From positions 62,001 to 126,000 of the forward strand of contig JALHPF010000004.1 of the NCBI GenBank assembly GCA_022842595.1: 64,000 nucleotides of DNA, in the 5' to 3' direction. Of the stretch, positions 44,167 to 53,212 are shown piece after piece; within the stretch, counting starts at the first letter, position 1; the number at the start of each line of letters is the position of its first letter. Under the pieces are notes generated by a model, which was not told where the DNA came from, searched no databases, and was given only the letters and a program-made list of their open reading frames with translations. The position numbers and the translations under genes were made by a program. Origin of the DNA: Rubrivivax sp. GTDB lineage: Bacteria > Pseudomonadota > Gammaproteobacteria > Burkholderiales > Burkholderiaceae_C.

Positions 44167-44409
44167 TTGCAAAGGTGGGCTGGGGCTGGCTGTGGCGCGC
44201 ATGGGAGGCGCCGAGGAGCGCAGGGCCCGCGGCCCCCGCGCGCAGCGCGGTTCAACCTCTGACTCATCGCGGGTGATTGAGCGCAATGAGCGCAGCGAAT
44301 GAAGCGAGTTCCGCGATGGGGCCGCGGGACCGAGCACCGCAGGGAAGCCTGAGCGCAGCGAAGGCCGCCGAGGATAAGCGCCACAGCCAGCCCCAGCCCG
44401 CCTTTGCAA
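44167..44409 (+). repeat. Hairpin repeat unit D (divergent member)
   Basis: Arms 44167-44198 and 44378-44409 pair over 32 bases with one G-U type mismatch on the plus strand. Two inner stems follow: 44223-44236 with 44318-44331, and 44265-44272 with 44311-44318. Four GAGCGCA copies (44216, 44279, 44288, 44351) lie in the internal parts. It lacks the two boxes shared by A, B and C apart from GAGGAG, so it is a relative in architecture more than in sequence. Confidence 0.75.
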
Positions 44410-44605
44410 AGGGGCCAAGCAGGCAAGAAGCGAACGTCCGCAACCTGCCGTAAACGGACAGCATCGTCGTCGCCCCGCACGCCGGTTCTAGGGGGTCGTT
44501 CATCCATCATTCTCGCGACGCCGGCGCGGTCGGCATGGGCTGCAATCGAGGTGTCAACGTTCCCTGGCTGAAAGCCGGTTTCGGGCGCGGGCATCAGGAG
44601 GTTGC

Positions 44606-44740
44606 ATGGCCAAGATCTGTTCCGATCCTTCCGAGCACCGGAACCACGCGCGCTACGAGCGCCGGGTGGCCTGGTTCACCGCGTTGTGGGCGGCAGTGGC
44701 CCTCGTTTCGGCGGCGGCCGAGCTGTTGCGCTGGGTCTGA
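44606..44740 (+). CDS. 44-residue small membrane protein
   Basis: A short reading frame with a strong ribosome site, AGGAGG, four bases before the ATG. It encodes MAKICSDPSEHRNHARYERR, then a single hydrophobic helix VAWFTALWAAVALVSAAAELLRWV, so a bitopic small membrane protein is likely. Function unknown; I recognise no family. It stands between the repeat locus and the convergent asparaginase gene. Evidence is the ribosome site, the amphipathic-to-hydrophobic layout, and a clean stop; no homology check was possible. Confidence 0.6.
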   Translation: MAKICSDPSEHRNHARYERRVAWFTALWAAVALVSAAAELLRWV

Positions 44741-44752
44741 ATCGAGCGCGGG

Positions 44753-45790
44753 TCAGGTGGCCGCGCGCAAGGGCGCCGTGGGCTGCAAGCAGCCGACCTC
44801 GATGCCGTTCCAGTTCTTCAGCACGACCCGGCTGAAGCCGGCGATGAATGCGGCGCCGTCGTCGTCCAGCGGCAGCAGGGTCTCGATCAAGGCTGCCATC
44901 ACCACTTCGCAGGCGCGCGCGGTGTTGCCGTCGTCCATCTTCACGGCCACGCCCAGGCCCAGTTCAGGCAGAGCGGCGCAGTAGACGCCCTCGGCGCCGA
45001 CCTTGCAGAACACGCGCTCGCCGAAGTGCGCCATCACGCGGCTGTCGAAGCGGCCAGTGCCGGCCACCATGTCGGGGGCGCGTGCCACGGCCTCGCGCAG
45101 GCGTCTGGCTGCGGCGGCCTGGCCTGGGCGCAGGCCGGTGCCCGTGCCGGTGCGGGCGAACGCGTGGGCCAGATGGCGAAGGGGCACGGCGTAGGTGGGG
45201 ATGCTGCAGCCGTCGGTGCCAACGGGCGTGTTCGCCAGGTTCCAGCCAGTGGTGGACTGCAGCGAAGCCGTCACCTCGCGCATCACCGGGTGCTCGGGTT
45301 TCACATAGCCCGACAGGAATGCGCGGCGGTCCCGGTCTTCGGCCATCAGGCAGCCCAGGCAGACGAAACCGGCATGCTTGCCCGAGCAGTTGTTGTGCAG
45401 GGCCGAGGGCGTTTCGCCGGCTGCGGCCATCGCCTTGATGGCGCCGTCGAAGTAAGGCCAGTGCGCGCCGCATTCCAGCGCGTGCACGTCGAGACCGGCC
45501 TTGGCCAGCATGCTGGCCGCCGTGCGCGCATGGCGTTCCTCGCCGCCGTGCGAAGCGCAGGCCAGCGCCAGTTCTCCGTCGGTCAGGCCGAAGCGTTCGG
45601 CGGCGCCGCTTTCCACCAGCGGCAACGCCTGCAGCAGCTTGACGGCACTGCGCGGGAAGATCGGGCGTTCGATGTCGCCCAGACGCGTGTGCAGCGCGCC
45701 ATCGGCGTCGACCACGGCCACGGCGCCGCGGTGCAGGCTTTCCACCGTGCTGCCGCGCAGCACTTCGACGAGGATCGGGTTGTTTGTCAT
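44753..45790 (-). CDS. L-asparaginase, Rhizobium-type (Asparaginase_II)
   Basis: 345-residue enzyme of the Rhizobium etli/thermolabile asparaginase II family, unrelated to the E. coli AnsA/AnsB fold. Signatures are RSAVKLLQALPLVESG, LACASHGGEERH, and HNNCSGKHAGFVCLG (Ser-x-x-Lys type active site), with a conserved GTDGCSIPTYAVPL. It releases aspartate and ammonia from asparagine. No signal peptide, so cytoplasmic. It is divergent from the DMT-transporter operon with only 43 bp between, so both promoters overlap. Conserved Cys in HNNCSGKH is a zinc/active-site feature of this family. Confidence 0.92.
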   Translation of the reverse strand: MTNNPILVEVLRGSTVESLHRGAVAVVDADGALHTRLGDIERPIFPRSAVKLLQALPLVESGAAERFGLTDGELALACASHGGEERHARTAASMLAKAGLDVHALECGAHWPYFDGAIKAMAAAGETPSALHNNCSGKHAGFVCLGCLMAEDRDRRAFLSGYVKPEHPVMREVTASLQSTTGWNLANTPVGTDGCSIPTYAVPLRHLAHAFARTGTGTGLRPGQAAAARRLREAVARAPDMVAGTGRFDSRVMAHFGERVFCKVGAEGVYCAALPELGLGVAVKMDDGNTARACEVVMAALIETLLPLDDDGAAFIAGFSRVVLKNWNGIEVGCLQPTAPLRAAT

Positions 45791-45833
45791 GCGCGCGACT
45801 TTAGCCTGGGCCTTTTCAGGGTGAAATCAGCCG

Positions 45834-46721
45834 ATGCCCTTGTCTGCGCTGGCGCTCGTCGTCGTTGCCGCCTTCCTGCACGCGCTGTGGAACATCGCAG
45901 CCAAGCACGCCGGCGGCAACCGCCACTTCGCCTTGTCCTCGGCGCTGATGGTCTGCGTGTTGTGGCTGCCCGCCGGCCTGTGGTTCGGTTGGGACGAAGT
46001 GCCCCGCTGGACGGCGCTTCAGTGGGCCCTGGTGGTGGCCAGCGCCTTCGTGCACCTGCTCTACTACCACGCGCTGCTGGCGGGCTACCGCGCCGCCGAC
46101 CTGACCGTGGTGTACCCGGTGGCGCGCGGCAGCGGGCCGCTGCTGTCGGCGCTGGGTGCGGTGCTGCTGCTCGGTGAACCCGGCGGCTGGGGTACCGCGC
46201 TGGGGGTGTTGATGGTCTGCAGCGGCGTGTTCTTCGTCGCTGGCGGGCCGGCGCTGTGGCGGCACAGCCATGACCCGGCGCAGCGCCTGCGCGTACTGGC
46301 CGGCCTGCGCTGGGGCCTGCTGACGGGCGCGCTGATTGCCTGCTATACCGTCATCGACGGTTATGCCATCAAGGTGGCGCTGATGGGCCCGGTGATCTTC
46401 GACTACGTGTGCAACCTGCTGCGCGTGCCGATGATGCTGCCGCTGCTGTGGCGCGACGTGCCCGGCTTTCGCGCCGCCTTCCACGCGCAGTGGCGCCATG
46501 CGCTGGTGGTGGCGGCCATCAGCCCGCTGGCCTACATCCTGGTGCTTTACGCGATCCAGCAGGCGCCGCTGTCGCACGTGGCGCCGGCGCGCGAGATGTC
46601 GATGCTGTTCGCGGCCGCACTGGGTGGCCGCCTGCTGGGCGAGGCCGACCGCGGCCTGCGCCTCGTCGGAGCAGCCTGCATTGCCACGGGGGTTGCGCTG
46701 CTGGCCACAATGGGCGGATGA
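45834..46721 (+). CDS. EamA-family DMT transporter
   Basis: 295-residue inner-membrane protein with about ten hydrophobic helices, the duplicated EamA layout (first half from VVVAAFLHALWNIAAKHAGG, second from LRWGLLTGALIACYTVIDGY). These drug/metabolite exporters carry amino acids, nucleotides or other metabolites, often out of the cell; the substrate here is unknown. It is the first of four overlapping genes: its TGA overlaps the DUF429 ATG by four bases. The ATG start with GCCG before it has only a modest ribosome site. Confidence 0.9.
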   Translation: MPLSALALVVVAAFLHALWNIAAKHAGGNRHFALSSALMVCVLWLPAGLWFGWDEVPRWTALQWALVVASAFVHLLYYHALLAGYRAADLTVVYPVARGSGPLLSALGAVLLLGEPGGWGTALGVLMVCSGVFFVAGGPALWRHSHDPAQRLRVLAGLRWGLLTGALIACYTVIDGYAIKVALMGPVIFDYVCNLLRVPMMLPLLWRDVPGFRAAFHAQWRHALVVAAISPLAYILVLYAIQQAPLSHVAPAREMSMLFAAALGGRLLGEADRGLRLVGAACIATGVALLATMGG

Positions 46722-47542
46722 CCGATTCCCATCCGACGACCCTGCTCGGCGTCGACTTCACCTGCGCGCCTTCGCGCAAGAAACCCATCACCGTGGCGCG
46801 TGGCCATCTGACCGGCGCGCTGCTGCGGCTGGAACGGCTCGACGCCCTGCCCACGCTGGCCGGCTTCGAAGCCCTGCTCGCCGAGCCCGGGCCGTGGCTC
46901 GGCGGGTTCGACTTTCCTTTCGGCCTGCCGCGTGAGTTTGTCGTGGCGCAGGCCCTGGGTGCCAGCGCGGGCGCGGTGGTGCAGGAACTGCTGCGCCGCT
47001 GCGCCACGCGCATGGACTTTCGCGCGCTTGTCGACGCCTGGGGCAACGGCCGGCCGGCAGGACAGCGCCTGATCCACCGCGCCACCGACGGCGCGATGCC
47101 CGGGATCAGCAGCACCAGTCCGTTGCAGACACGTTATGTGCCAGTGGGCTTCATGTACTACGAAGGCTTTTCGCGGCTGCTGCGCGCGGGTGTGCACGTG
47201 CCCGGCCTGCACGAGGGCGACACCAGCCGCACCGCACTGGAGGCCTACCCCGGCCTGCTCGCGCATGAACTGCTGGGCCGGCGTTCCTACAAGAACAGCC
47301 TCGAGCCCGACCGCCTGATCGCGCGCAAGGACATCGTCGACGCGCTGGAACAAGGCCGCACGCGGCTGGGCCTGCGCCTGAAGCTCAGCCATGCGCAGCG
47401 CGAGGCCCTGGTCGACGACGCCAGCGGCGACCGTCTGGACGCCGCCTTGTGCCTGGTGCAGGCGGCCTGGGCCAGCACGCAGCCGCGCCACGGGCTGCCG
47501 GCCGCGGTGGACGAAGTCGAAGGCTGGATCACGAGTGCCTGA
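46718..47542 (+). CDS. DUF429 (predicted RNase H-like nuclease)
   Basis: 274-residue soluble protein with the DUF429 signature: [21 protein letters not shown] at the N-terminus, in which the Asp begins an RNase H-like strand, then [26 protein letters not shown], and [14 protein letters not shown] near the C-terminus. Computational work on this family has suggested a nuclease; no activity is proven that I know of. Overlaps the transporter stop (ATGA) and the helicase start, so it is translationally coupled. The gene order DUF429-helicase-SNase is the notable point. Confidence 0.87.
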   Translation: MTDSHPTTLLGVDFTCAPSRKKPITVARGHLTGALLRLERLDALPTLAGFEALLAEPGPWLGGFDFPFGLPREFVVAQALGASAGAVVQELLRRCATRMDFRALVDAWGNGRPAGQRLIHRATDGAMPGISSTSPLQTRYVPVGFMYYEGFSRLLRAGVHVPGLHEGDTSRTALEAYPGLLAHELLGRRSYKNSLEPDRLIARKDIVDALEQGRTRLGLRLKLSHAQREALVDDASGDRLDAALCLVQAAWASTQPRHGLPAAVDEVEGWITSA

Positions 47543-50051
47543 GCACCAGCGCATCTCGCCCGCTGCCTGGTTCGCCGGGCGCGGCTGGCAAGCCTTCGAA
47601 TTCCAGCGCGAATGCTGGGCGGCGATGCAGGCCGGCAAAAGCGGCCTGCTGCACGCCACCACCGGCAGCGGCAAGACCTTCGCGGTGTGGCTGGGTGCGC
47701 TGCTGCGGGCGCGGCCGGGCACGGGCCTGCAGGTGCTGTGGCTGACGCCGATGCGCGCCTTGGCGGCCGACACCACCAGGGCCTTGCTGCAGCCGCTGGA
47801 AATGCTGGCCCCGGGCTGGACCGTGGGCATGCGCACCGGCGACACGCCAAGCGCCGAACGCGCCCGCCAGGACCGGCGCTGGCCCACCGCGCTGGTGACC
47901 ACGCCCGAGTCGCTGAGCCTGATGCTGACGCGCGAAAACGCACCGCAGGAACTGGCCGGCGTGCACACCGTCATCGTCGACGAATGGCATGAATCGATCG
48001 GCAACAAGCGCGGCGTGCAGATCCAGCTGGCCATCGCCCGGCTCAGGCGCTTCAACCCGGATCTGGTGGTCTGGGGGCTGAGTGCGACGCTGGGCAACCT
48101 GCACGAGGCGATGCAGGTCCTGGTCGGCCCCGGGCCGGGCCTGCTGGTGCAGGGCCGGACACCCAAGAACCTGCTCATCGACACCCTGCTGCCTGCCGAC
48201 CCCGGCCGCTTCAGCTGGGGCGGCCACCTGGGGGCGCAGATGCAGCAGCCGGTGGTCGACGAGATCGAGCGCAGCTCGACGACCCTGGTCTTCACCAACA
48301 CGCGCAGCCAGGCAGAGATCTGGTATCAGCTGCTGCTGACGGCGCGGCCCGACTGGGCCGGCCTGGTGGCGCTGCACCACGGCAGCATCGAGAAGGCCAC
48401 GCGCGAATGGGTGGAGCTGGGGTTGAAGGAAGGGCGGCTGAAGGCGGTGGTGGCGACCTCGTCGCTGGACCTGGGCGTCGACTTCCTGCCGGTGGAACGG
48501 GTGCTGCAGATCGGCAGCGCCAAGGGCGTGGCGCGGCTGCTGCAGCGCGCCGGCCGCAGTGGCCATGCGCCCGGCCGCCCCAGCCGCGTGACCCTGGTTC
48601 CCACCAACACGCTGGAACTGGTGGAAGCCGCAGCCGCCCGCAGCGCCGCTCTGGCCGGGCAGGTGGAAGCGCGCGTGGCGCCGGACAAGCCGCTGGACGT
48701 GCTGGTGCAGCATCTGGTGACGGTGGCCCTCGGCGGCGGCTTCGAGGCCGACGCACTGTTCGACGAAGTGCGCCAGGCGCCGTCGTATGCAGCCCTTTCG
48801 CGCGAGGAATTCGACTGGGCGCTGGCCTTCGTCGAACGCGGCGGCGACAGCCTGCACGCCTACCCCGAATACCACCGCGTCAAGCTGGTCGACGGCGTCT
48901 GGCGCGTGCCCGACCGCGGCATCGCGCGCCGCCATCGCATGAGCGTGGGCACCATCGTCAGCGACGCGGCGATGCAGGTGAAGTGGTGGAGCCAGGCCGG
49001 CGGCGGTGGTGGTTCGCTGGGCACGATCGAGGAAGGTTTCATCGGCCGGCTGAAGGCCGGCGACTGCTTTGTCTTCGCCGGGCGGCTGCTCGAATTCGTG
49101 CGCACCCAGGACATGGTGGCCTATGTGAAGCGCGCCACCAAGGCCAAGGGCGTGGTGCCCAGCTGGGCCGGCAGCAAGATGCCGCTGTCCAGCGAGATGG
49201 CCGACGCCGTGCAGGTGCTGCTGGACGCCGCCGCGCAGGGCCGCTTCGACAGCCCCGAGATGATGGCGGCGCAGCCCATGCTGGCGGCGCAGGCGCGCTT
49301 GTCGCAGTTGCCGCGGCAGGGCCGGCTGCTGGTGGAGCGCTTCGAATCGCGCGAAGGCCATCACCTCTTCATCTACCCGTTTGCCGGGCGCAACGTGCAC
49401 ATCGGCCTGGCGCAACTGCTGGCCTGGCGGCTGGCGCAGAGCGAGCCGAACAGCTTCTCGCTCAGCGTCAACGACTACGGCCTGGAGATCCTGGCGGCCA
49501 AGCCGCCGGCGCTGAGCGCGGTGACGCAGGGCGCGCTGTTCCGCAGCAGTAGCCTGCTGGCCGATGTCATGGCCAGCATGAATTCCGGTGAACTGGCGCA
49601 GCGGCGCTTTCGCGAGATTGCGCGTGTCGCCGGGCTGGTGTTCAGCGGCTACCCGGGCGCGCCGAAAAGCCTGCGCCAGCTGCAGGCCAGTTCCAGCCTG
49701 TTCTTCGAGGTCTTCCGCAAGTACGACAGCGGCAACCGCCTGCTGGGCCAGGCCGAAAGCGAAGTGCTTTCACAGGAACTCGACCTGCAGCGCCTGGGCC
49801 AGACGCTGCAGAAGCTGGCCGCGTTGCCGCTGGACCTGGTGACCCTGGCCGCGCCCAGCCCCTTCAGCCTGCCGCTGATGGTGGAGCGGCTGCGCGAACA
49901 GCTGACGACCGAGAAGCTGAAAGACCGGCTCGACCGCCTGCTGGCCGATGCCGAAGCGGCGCTGGTCGCGCCGGCGGCCAAGCCGCGCCGCCGCCGGCCG
50001 CAGGCTTTGGCATCATCGGCAGCGCCCGCCACAGCCCCACGTTCGCCATGA
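47535..50051 (+). CDS. Lhr-type DEXH helicase (ligase-associated type)
   Basis: 838-residue superfamily 2 helicase. Q-like N-terminus ([17 protein letters not shown]), Walker A ATTGSGKT at about residues 43-50, DEWH box in [15 protein letters not shown], and motif [14 protein letters not shown]. The winged-helix and C-terminal core ([22 protein letters not shown] ... [18 protein letters not shown]) matches the 'ligase-associated DNA damage response' Lhr subgroup. Partners known elsewhere (ATP-dependent ligase, exonuclease, metallophosphoesterase) are missing here. The GTG at 47535 overlaps the DUF429 stop by eight bases; earlier codons lie inside that gene. Probably a 3'-5' DNA/RNA helicase in DNA repair. 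Confidence 0.94.
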   Translation: MPEHQRISPAAWFAGRGWQAFEFQRECWAAMQAGKSGLLHATTGSGKTFAVWLGALLRARPGTGLQVLWLTPMRALAADTTRALLQPLEMLAPGWTVGMRTGDTPSAERARQDRRWPTALVTTPESLSLMLTRENAPQELAGVHTVIVDEWHESIGNKRGVQIQLAIARLRRFNPDLVVWGLSATLGNLHEAMQVLVGPGPGLLVQGRTPKNLLIDTLLPADPGRFSWGGHLGAQMQQPVVDEIERSSTTLVFTNTRSQAEIWYQLLLTARPDWAGLVALHHGSIEKATREWVELGLKEGRLKAVVATSSLDLGVDFLPVERVLQIGSAKGVARLLQRAGRSGHAPGRPSRVTLVPTNTLELVEAAAARSAALAGQVEARVAPDKPLDVLVQHLVTVALGGGFEADALFDEVRQAPSYAALSREEFDWALAFVERGGDSLHAYPEYHRVKLVDGVWRVPDRGIARRHRMSVGTIVSDAAMQVKWWSQAGGGGGSLGTIEEGFIGRLKAGDCFVFAGRLLEFVRTQDMVAYVKRATKAKGVVPSWAGSKMPLSSEMADAVQVLLDAAAQGRFDSPEMMAAQPMLAAQARLSQLPRQGRLLVERFESREGHHLFIYPFAGRNVHIGLAQLLAWRLAQSEPNSFSLSVNDYGLEILAAKPPALSAVTQGALFRSSSLLADVMASMNSGELAQRRFREIARVAGLVFSGYPGAPKSLRQLQASSSLFFEVFRKYDSGNRLLGQAESEVLSQELDLQRLGQTLQKLAALPLDLVTLAAPSPFSLPLMVERLREQLTTEKLKDRLDRLLADAEAALVAPAAKPRRRRPQALASSAAPATAPRSP

Positions 50052-50554
50052 GCCTTCACCTGCCCGCCCTGTTGCTGTTCCTCTGCGTGCTGGGCGCGGC
50101 CATGCCGGCGCTGGCGCAGAAGGCCAAGGCCGTGCCTGCTTTCGAGGGCCGGGTCGTGCGTGTCGTCGACGGCGCGACGCTGGTGGTGCGGCTGGCCGAC
50201 AAGTCCGAACAGACCGTGCGCCTGCGCAACATCGACGCACCCGAAACCTGCCAGCCGGGCGGTGCCGAATCGACACGGTCGCTGGTGGACATGGCACTGG
50301 GCAAGAACGTGCAGGTCAGCGCCGCCGGCCGCGGGCCGGCCGGCCTGCTGGTGGCAGCCGTGGTGCTCGACGAGGCCGATCTGAGCCGGCGGCAGGTCGA
50401 GGAAGGCCATGCCTGGAGCCAACGTTTCCGCCACGACACCGGCCCGTTGGTGAAGGAAGAGCGCATGGCGCGTGCCCTGCGCCGCGGCTTCCACGCGGCC
50501 GGCCAGACCGAGCTACCGGCCGATTTCAGGCGGCGCCACGGTCCCTGTCCCTGA
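50048..50554 (+). CDS. SNase-fold (thermonuclease-like) exported protein
   Basis: 168 residues with a Sec signal ([20 protein letters not shown]) and a staphylococcal-nuclease OB fold. [16 protein letters not shown] gives the metal Asp, and [16 protein letters not shown] gives the Arg, Asp and Glu of the active site. The second catalytic Arg (R87 of S. aureus nuclease, in YGRGLAY) is not seen: the aligned stretch reads GPAGLLVA. It may be catalytically weakened or use a substitute. Coupled to the helicase by a four-base overlap even though it is predicted to be exported, which is puzzling. Confidence 0.85.
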   Translation: MSLHLPALLLFLCVLGAAMPALAQKAKAVPAFEGRVVRVVDGATLVVRLADKSEQTVRLRNIDAPETCQPGGAESTRSLVDMALGKNVQVSAAGRGPAGLLVAAVVLDEADLSRRQVEEGHAWSQRFRHDTGPLVKEERMARALRRGFHAAGQTELPADFRRRHGPCP

Positions 50555-50558
50555 ACGC

Positions 50559-51365
50559 CTAAGTGGCTCGCGCGGCGCGCGCGGCAACCAGGAAGTCGTC
50601 GAGCATCGCCCGGTCGTCGAAGTTGTCGGGGCTGCCTGGCAGGTGGAATTCCGGGTGCCATTGCACGGCCGCCACGTAGCCCGGGCCCTGGTCGGGGCGG
50701 CGGCGGATGGCTTCGACCATGCCGTCGTCGGGGCAGCGGGCCTCGACGTCGAAGCCCGGCGCCAGGTCCTTGATGCCCTGGTGGTGGATGCTGTTGGTGG
50801 TGGCGCGGCTCACGCCTGGGTACAGCTGCGCCAGCCGCGTACCGGGGACGATCTCGATGTCGTGGTAGTGGTGTTCGTAGCGCCCGGCCTCGCGGTGCGG
50901 AAGGGCCTGCGGCTGCTGCGTGGGGATGTCCTGGAACAGCGTGCCACCGAACATCACGTTGAGCAGCTGCAAGCCGCGGCAGACGCCGAACACCGGCTTG
51001 CCGGCGTCGATGAAGGCCTGCACCAGTTCCATCTCGTAGCGGTCGCGCACCGGGTCGCCCGCCCAGTCGGGGTGTTCGGGCGTTTCGCCGTAGTGTTCGG
51101 GCGCAACGTCGTTGCCGCCCTGCAGCACCAGGCCGTCGAGCCTGGCGGTGTAGTCGTGCAGCTTCAGGTCGCTGCGCAGCACCAGGCTGTCGCGGGTGAC
51201 GGCCGGCACCATCACCGCCATGGCCTGGCCCGAGAGCACCCAATGCGCCACCGACTGTTCCAGGTAGTGCAGTGTTTTCGTGTAGACGCCGCCCAGCGTC
51301 ATGCCGGGGGCGTCGGGGTGGTGGATGCGGGCGGAAATGCCGATCAGCAGGGGTCTGTGGTCCAT
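50559..51365 (-). CDS. Class I glutamine amidotransferase-like hydrolase (PuuD type)
   Basis: 268-residue gamma-glutamyl-gamma-aminobutyrate-hydrolase-like protein, peptidase C26. The catalytic Cys is in FGVCRGLQLLNV, and the His/Glu pair is in VQWHPEFH. The N-terminal IGISARIHHPDAPG and LVLQGGNDVAP are standard. Such enzymes release GABA in putrescine degradation or cleave other gamma-glutamyl compounds; no puu genes are nearby. It starts at the ATG at 51365, 20 bases after the arginase stop; the open frame upstream runs into the arginase gene. Its neighbour being arginase suggests a link with arginine-derived nitrogen metabolism, by context only. Confidence 0.9.
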   Translation of the reverse strand: MDHRPLLIGISARIHHPDAPGMTLGGVYTKTLHYLEQSVAHWVLSGQAMAVMVPAVTRDSLVLRSDLKLHDYTARLDGLVLQGGNDVAPEHYGETPEHPDWAGDPVRDRYEMELVQAFIDAGKPVFGVCRGLQLLNVMFGGTLFQDIPTQQPQALPHREAGRYEHHYHDIEIVPGTRLAQLYPGVSRATTNSIHHQGIKDLAPGFDVEARCPDDGMVEAIRRRPDQGPGYVAAVQWHPEFHLPGSPDNFDDRAMLDDFLVAARAARAT

Positions 51366-51385
51366 GGGCGCGGGCGCGAAACTTC

Positions 51386-52306
51386 CTAGCGACGGTCGCG
51401 CATCAGCGTGCTCTTCCCGAACAGGCTCTCGATCAGGTCCACCGCCAGCATGGCCGTCTTGTTGCGCACGTCCAGCGCCGGGTTCAGTTCCATCACGTCC
51501 AGGCTGGCCAGAAAGCCGGTGTCGGCGATCATTTCCATGCACAGCTGTGCTTCGCGGTAGGTGGGGCCGCCGGGAACGGTGGTGCCCACGCCGGGGGCGA
51601 TTTCGGCGTCGAGGAAGTCGACGTCGAAGCTGACATGCAGGTGGGTGTTCTCGTCCAGCGTGGCCAGCGCCAGTTCCATGGTGTGGCGCATGCCCATCTC
51701 GTCGATGTAGCGCATGTCGAAGACTTCCAGGCCGGCCTCATGCACGAAGCGCTTCTCGCCGGGGTCGACGCTGCGGATGCCGATCTGGCGCACCCATTTC
51801 GGGTTGATGGCTGGCACCTGGCCGCCAATCTCGATGAGTTCACGTGGCCCATGCCCGCACAGGCAGGCCACCGGCATGCCATGGATATTGCCGCTGGGCG
51901 TGAGCACCTGGGTGTTGAAGTCGGCATGCGCGTCCAGCCACAGGATGCGCAGCTTTTTGCCCGCAGCGCGGCAATGGCGGGCCACCGCGCTGATGCTGCC
52001 GATGCCCAGGCAGTGGTCGCCGCCCAGCAGGATCGGCAACCGGCCCTGCTGCAGCTCGGCAAACATCGCTTCGTGCACGGCCTGGTTCCAGGCCACCACT
52101 TCGGCCAGGTGGCGGTAGCCATCGGTGGGCGGCAGCCAGGGGTTGGCCGGGCCGCTGAGGTTGCCTCGGTCCAGCACCCGAAGGCCGTGGCTTTCCAGCG
52201 TGCTCTGCAGGTTGGCCACGCGCAGCGCCTCGGGCCCCATGCTGGCGCCACGCGCGCCGGCGCCGATGTCGGTGGGCGCGCCGATCAGGCTGATCTCTCG
52301 TTTCAT
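51386..52306 (-). CDS. rocF: Arginase
   Basis: Hydrolyses arginine to ornithine and urea with a binuclear manganese centre. 306 residues, usual length. Metal motifs are GGDHCLGIGS, LDAHADFNT and SFDVDFLD. It keeps ASMGPEALRVANL at the N-terminus and NPALDVRNKTAMLAVDLIESLFGK at the C-terminus. The gene is followed closely by the GATase-like hydrolase on the same strand and preceded by the LOG gene (15-bp gap). These three may be one transcript. Opposes the biosynthetic argG 8 kb away, so regulation by arginine is expected but no operator is visible. Confidence 0.95.
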   Translation of the reverse strand: MKREISLIGAPTDIGAGARGASMGPEALRVANLQSTLESHGLRVLDRGNLSGPANPWLPPTDGYRHLAEVVAWNQAVHEAMFAELQQGRLPILLGGDHCLGIGSISAVARHCRAAGKKLRILWLDAHADFNTQVLTPSGNIHGMPVACLCGHGPRELIEIGGQVPAINPKWVRQIGIRSVDPGEKRFVHEAGLEVFDMRYIDEMGMRHTMELALATLDENTHLHVSFDVDFLDAEIAPGVGTTVPGGPTYREAQLCMEMIADTGFLASLDVMELNPALDVRNKTAMLAVDLIESLFGKSTLMRDRR

Positions 52307-52321
52307 GGCGTCAAGGCTTTC

Positions 52322-53191
52322 TCAGGCGGCGGGCTGCAGTTCGCTGCCATAGGCTTCGGCCAGCACGTCCCAGGCTTCCTGCGCGGTCTCGACGAAGTGG
52401 AACAGGGCCAGATCGCCGGGGCTGATCATCCCGGTGTCCACGAGGTGCTGGAAGTTGATGAGCTTTTCCCAGAACGCACGGCCGAACAGCAGGATCGGTC
52501 GCTTGCGGCTCTTGCCGGTCTGCACCAGGGTCATGGTCTCGAACAGTTCGTCCAGCGTGCCGAAGCCGCCCGGGAAGCACACCAGCGCGATGCTGCGCAT
52601 CAGGAAGTGCATCTTGCGCAGCGCGAAGTAGTGGAACTGGAAGCAGAGCTCGGGCGTGATGTACGGATTGGGCGCCTGTTCGTGTGGCAGCACGATGTTC
52701 AGCCCGATGCTGCGGCCGCCCACCTCGAAGCTGCCGCGGTTGCCGGCTTCCATGATGCCGGGGCCGCCGCCGGTGACGACGTAGATGGGCGTCTTGAGGT
52801 GGCGCGAATGTTCCGCCACCAGACGCGAGAACAGGCGTGCCTCTTCGTAGTACCGGCTCATCGCCAAGGCCATCTCGGCGCGTGCACGCTCTGCCGGTGC
52901 GGCGGCCTGCAGCTCGGACCGGGCGACGTCGAGCGGCAGCACCCGCGCGCTGCCGAAGATGACGATGGTCGACTGGATGCCCAGTTCGCTCTGGATGAGT
53001 TCGGGCTTCAGCAGCTCGAGCTGCATGCGTACCGGGCGCAGTTCATCGCGCAGCAGGAAGTCGTTGTCGGCAAAAGCCAGGCGGTAGGAACTTTCGGGCC
53101 CGGCGTAGCGTGAAGGGTCGGTGAGGCGGGCCTCTTCTTCGGCCGTGGGGAAATTGCGGGCGGTCAGCGGCGCGGGGGTGGTGTCGGTCAT
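52322..53191 (-). CDS. LOG-family protein (TIGR00730-like)
   Basis: 289-residue member of the LOG family, whose known members are cytokinin riboside 5'-monophosphate phosphoribohydrolases or nucleotide 5'-monophosphate nucleosidases. Signatures are TIVIFGSARVLP, VTGGGPGIMEAGNRGS and the diagnostic PGGFGTLDELFE. It has an N-terminal helical extension of about 75 residues, placing it among the longer type II proteins. The active-site Arg and Glu are present in the expected motifs. Cytoplasmic. It is followed by arginase with a small gap. A cytokinin role is not implied in a free-living bacterium. Confidence 0.92.
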   Translation of the reverse strand: MTDTTPAPLTARNFPTAEEEARLTDPSRYAGPESSYRLAFADNDFLLRDELRPVRMQLELLKPELIQSELGIQSTIVIFGSARVLPLDVARSELQAAAPAERARAEMALAMSRYYEEARLFSRLVAEHSRHLKTPIYVVTGGGPGIMEAGNRGSFEVGGRSIGLNIVLPHEQAPNPYITPELCFQFHYFALRKMHFLMRSIALVCFPGGFGTLDELFETMTLVQTGKSRKRPILLFGRAFWEKLINFQHLVDTGMISPGDLALFHFVETAQEAWDVLAEAYGSELQPAA

Positions 53192-53212
53192 GGCGGGAAG
53201 CTTAATGCCCTT

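Larger units (their letters stand above)
43971..44450. repeat. Composite nested inverted-repeat locus 2
   Basis: Outer arms 43971-44010 and 44411-44450 are complementary over about 40 bases, with the first 22 perfect and a short mismatched patch. Inside are unit C (44013-44123) and unit D (44167-44409), arranged as A and B are in locus 1. The right arms and units lie directly next to one another, so most of the 480 bp can fold into one branched structure. Confidence 0.87.
43933..44605. other. 673-bp region after argG
   Basis: Contains the second nested inverted-repeat locus (43971-44450) and then about 150 bp leading to the 44-residue gene at 44606. No open frame here has a credible start, ribosome site or domain. 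The long frames that cross it pass through palindromes. Confidence 0.8.

Noticed and set aside
43971-44450. Insertion sequence with terminal inverted repeats
   Set aside because: No transposase gene, no target-site duplication seen, and inner palindromes are not typical of IS ends. A non-autonomous element is still possible.
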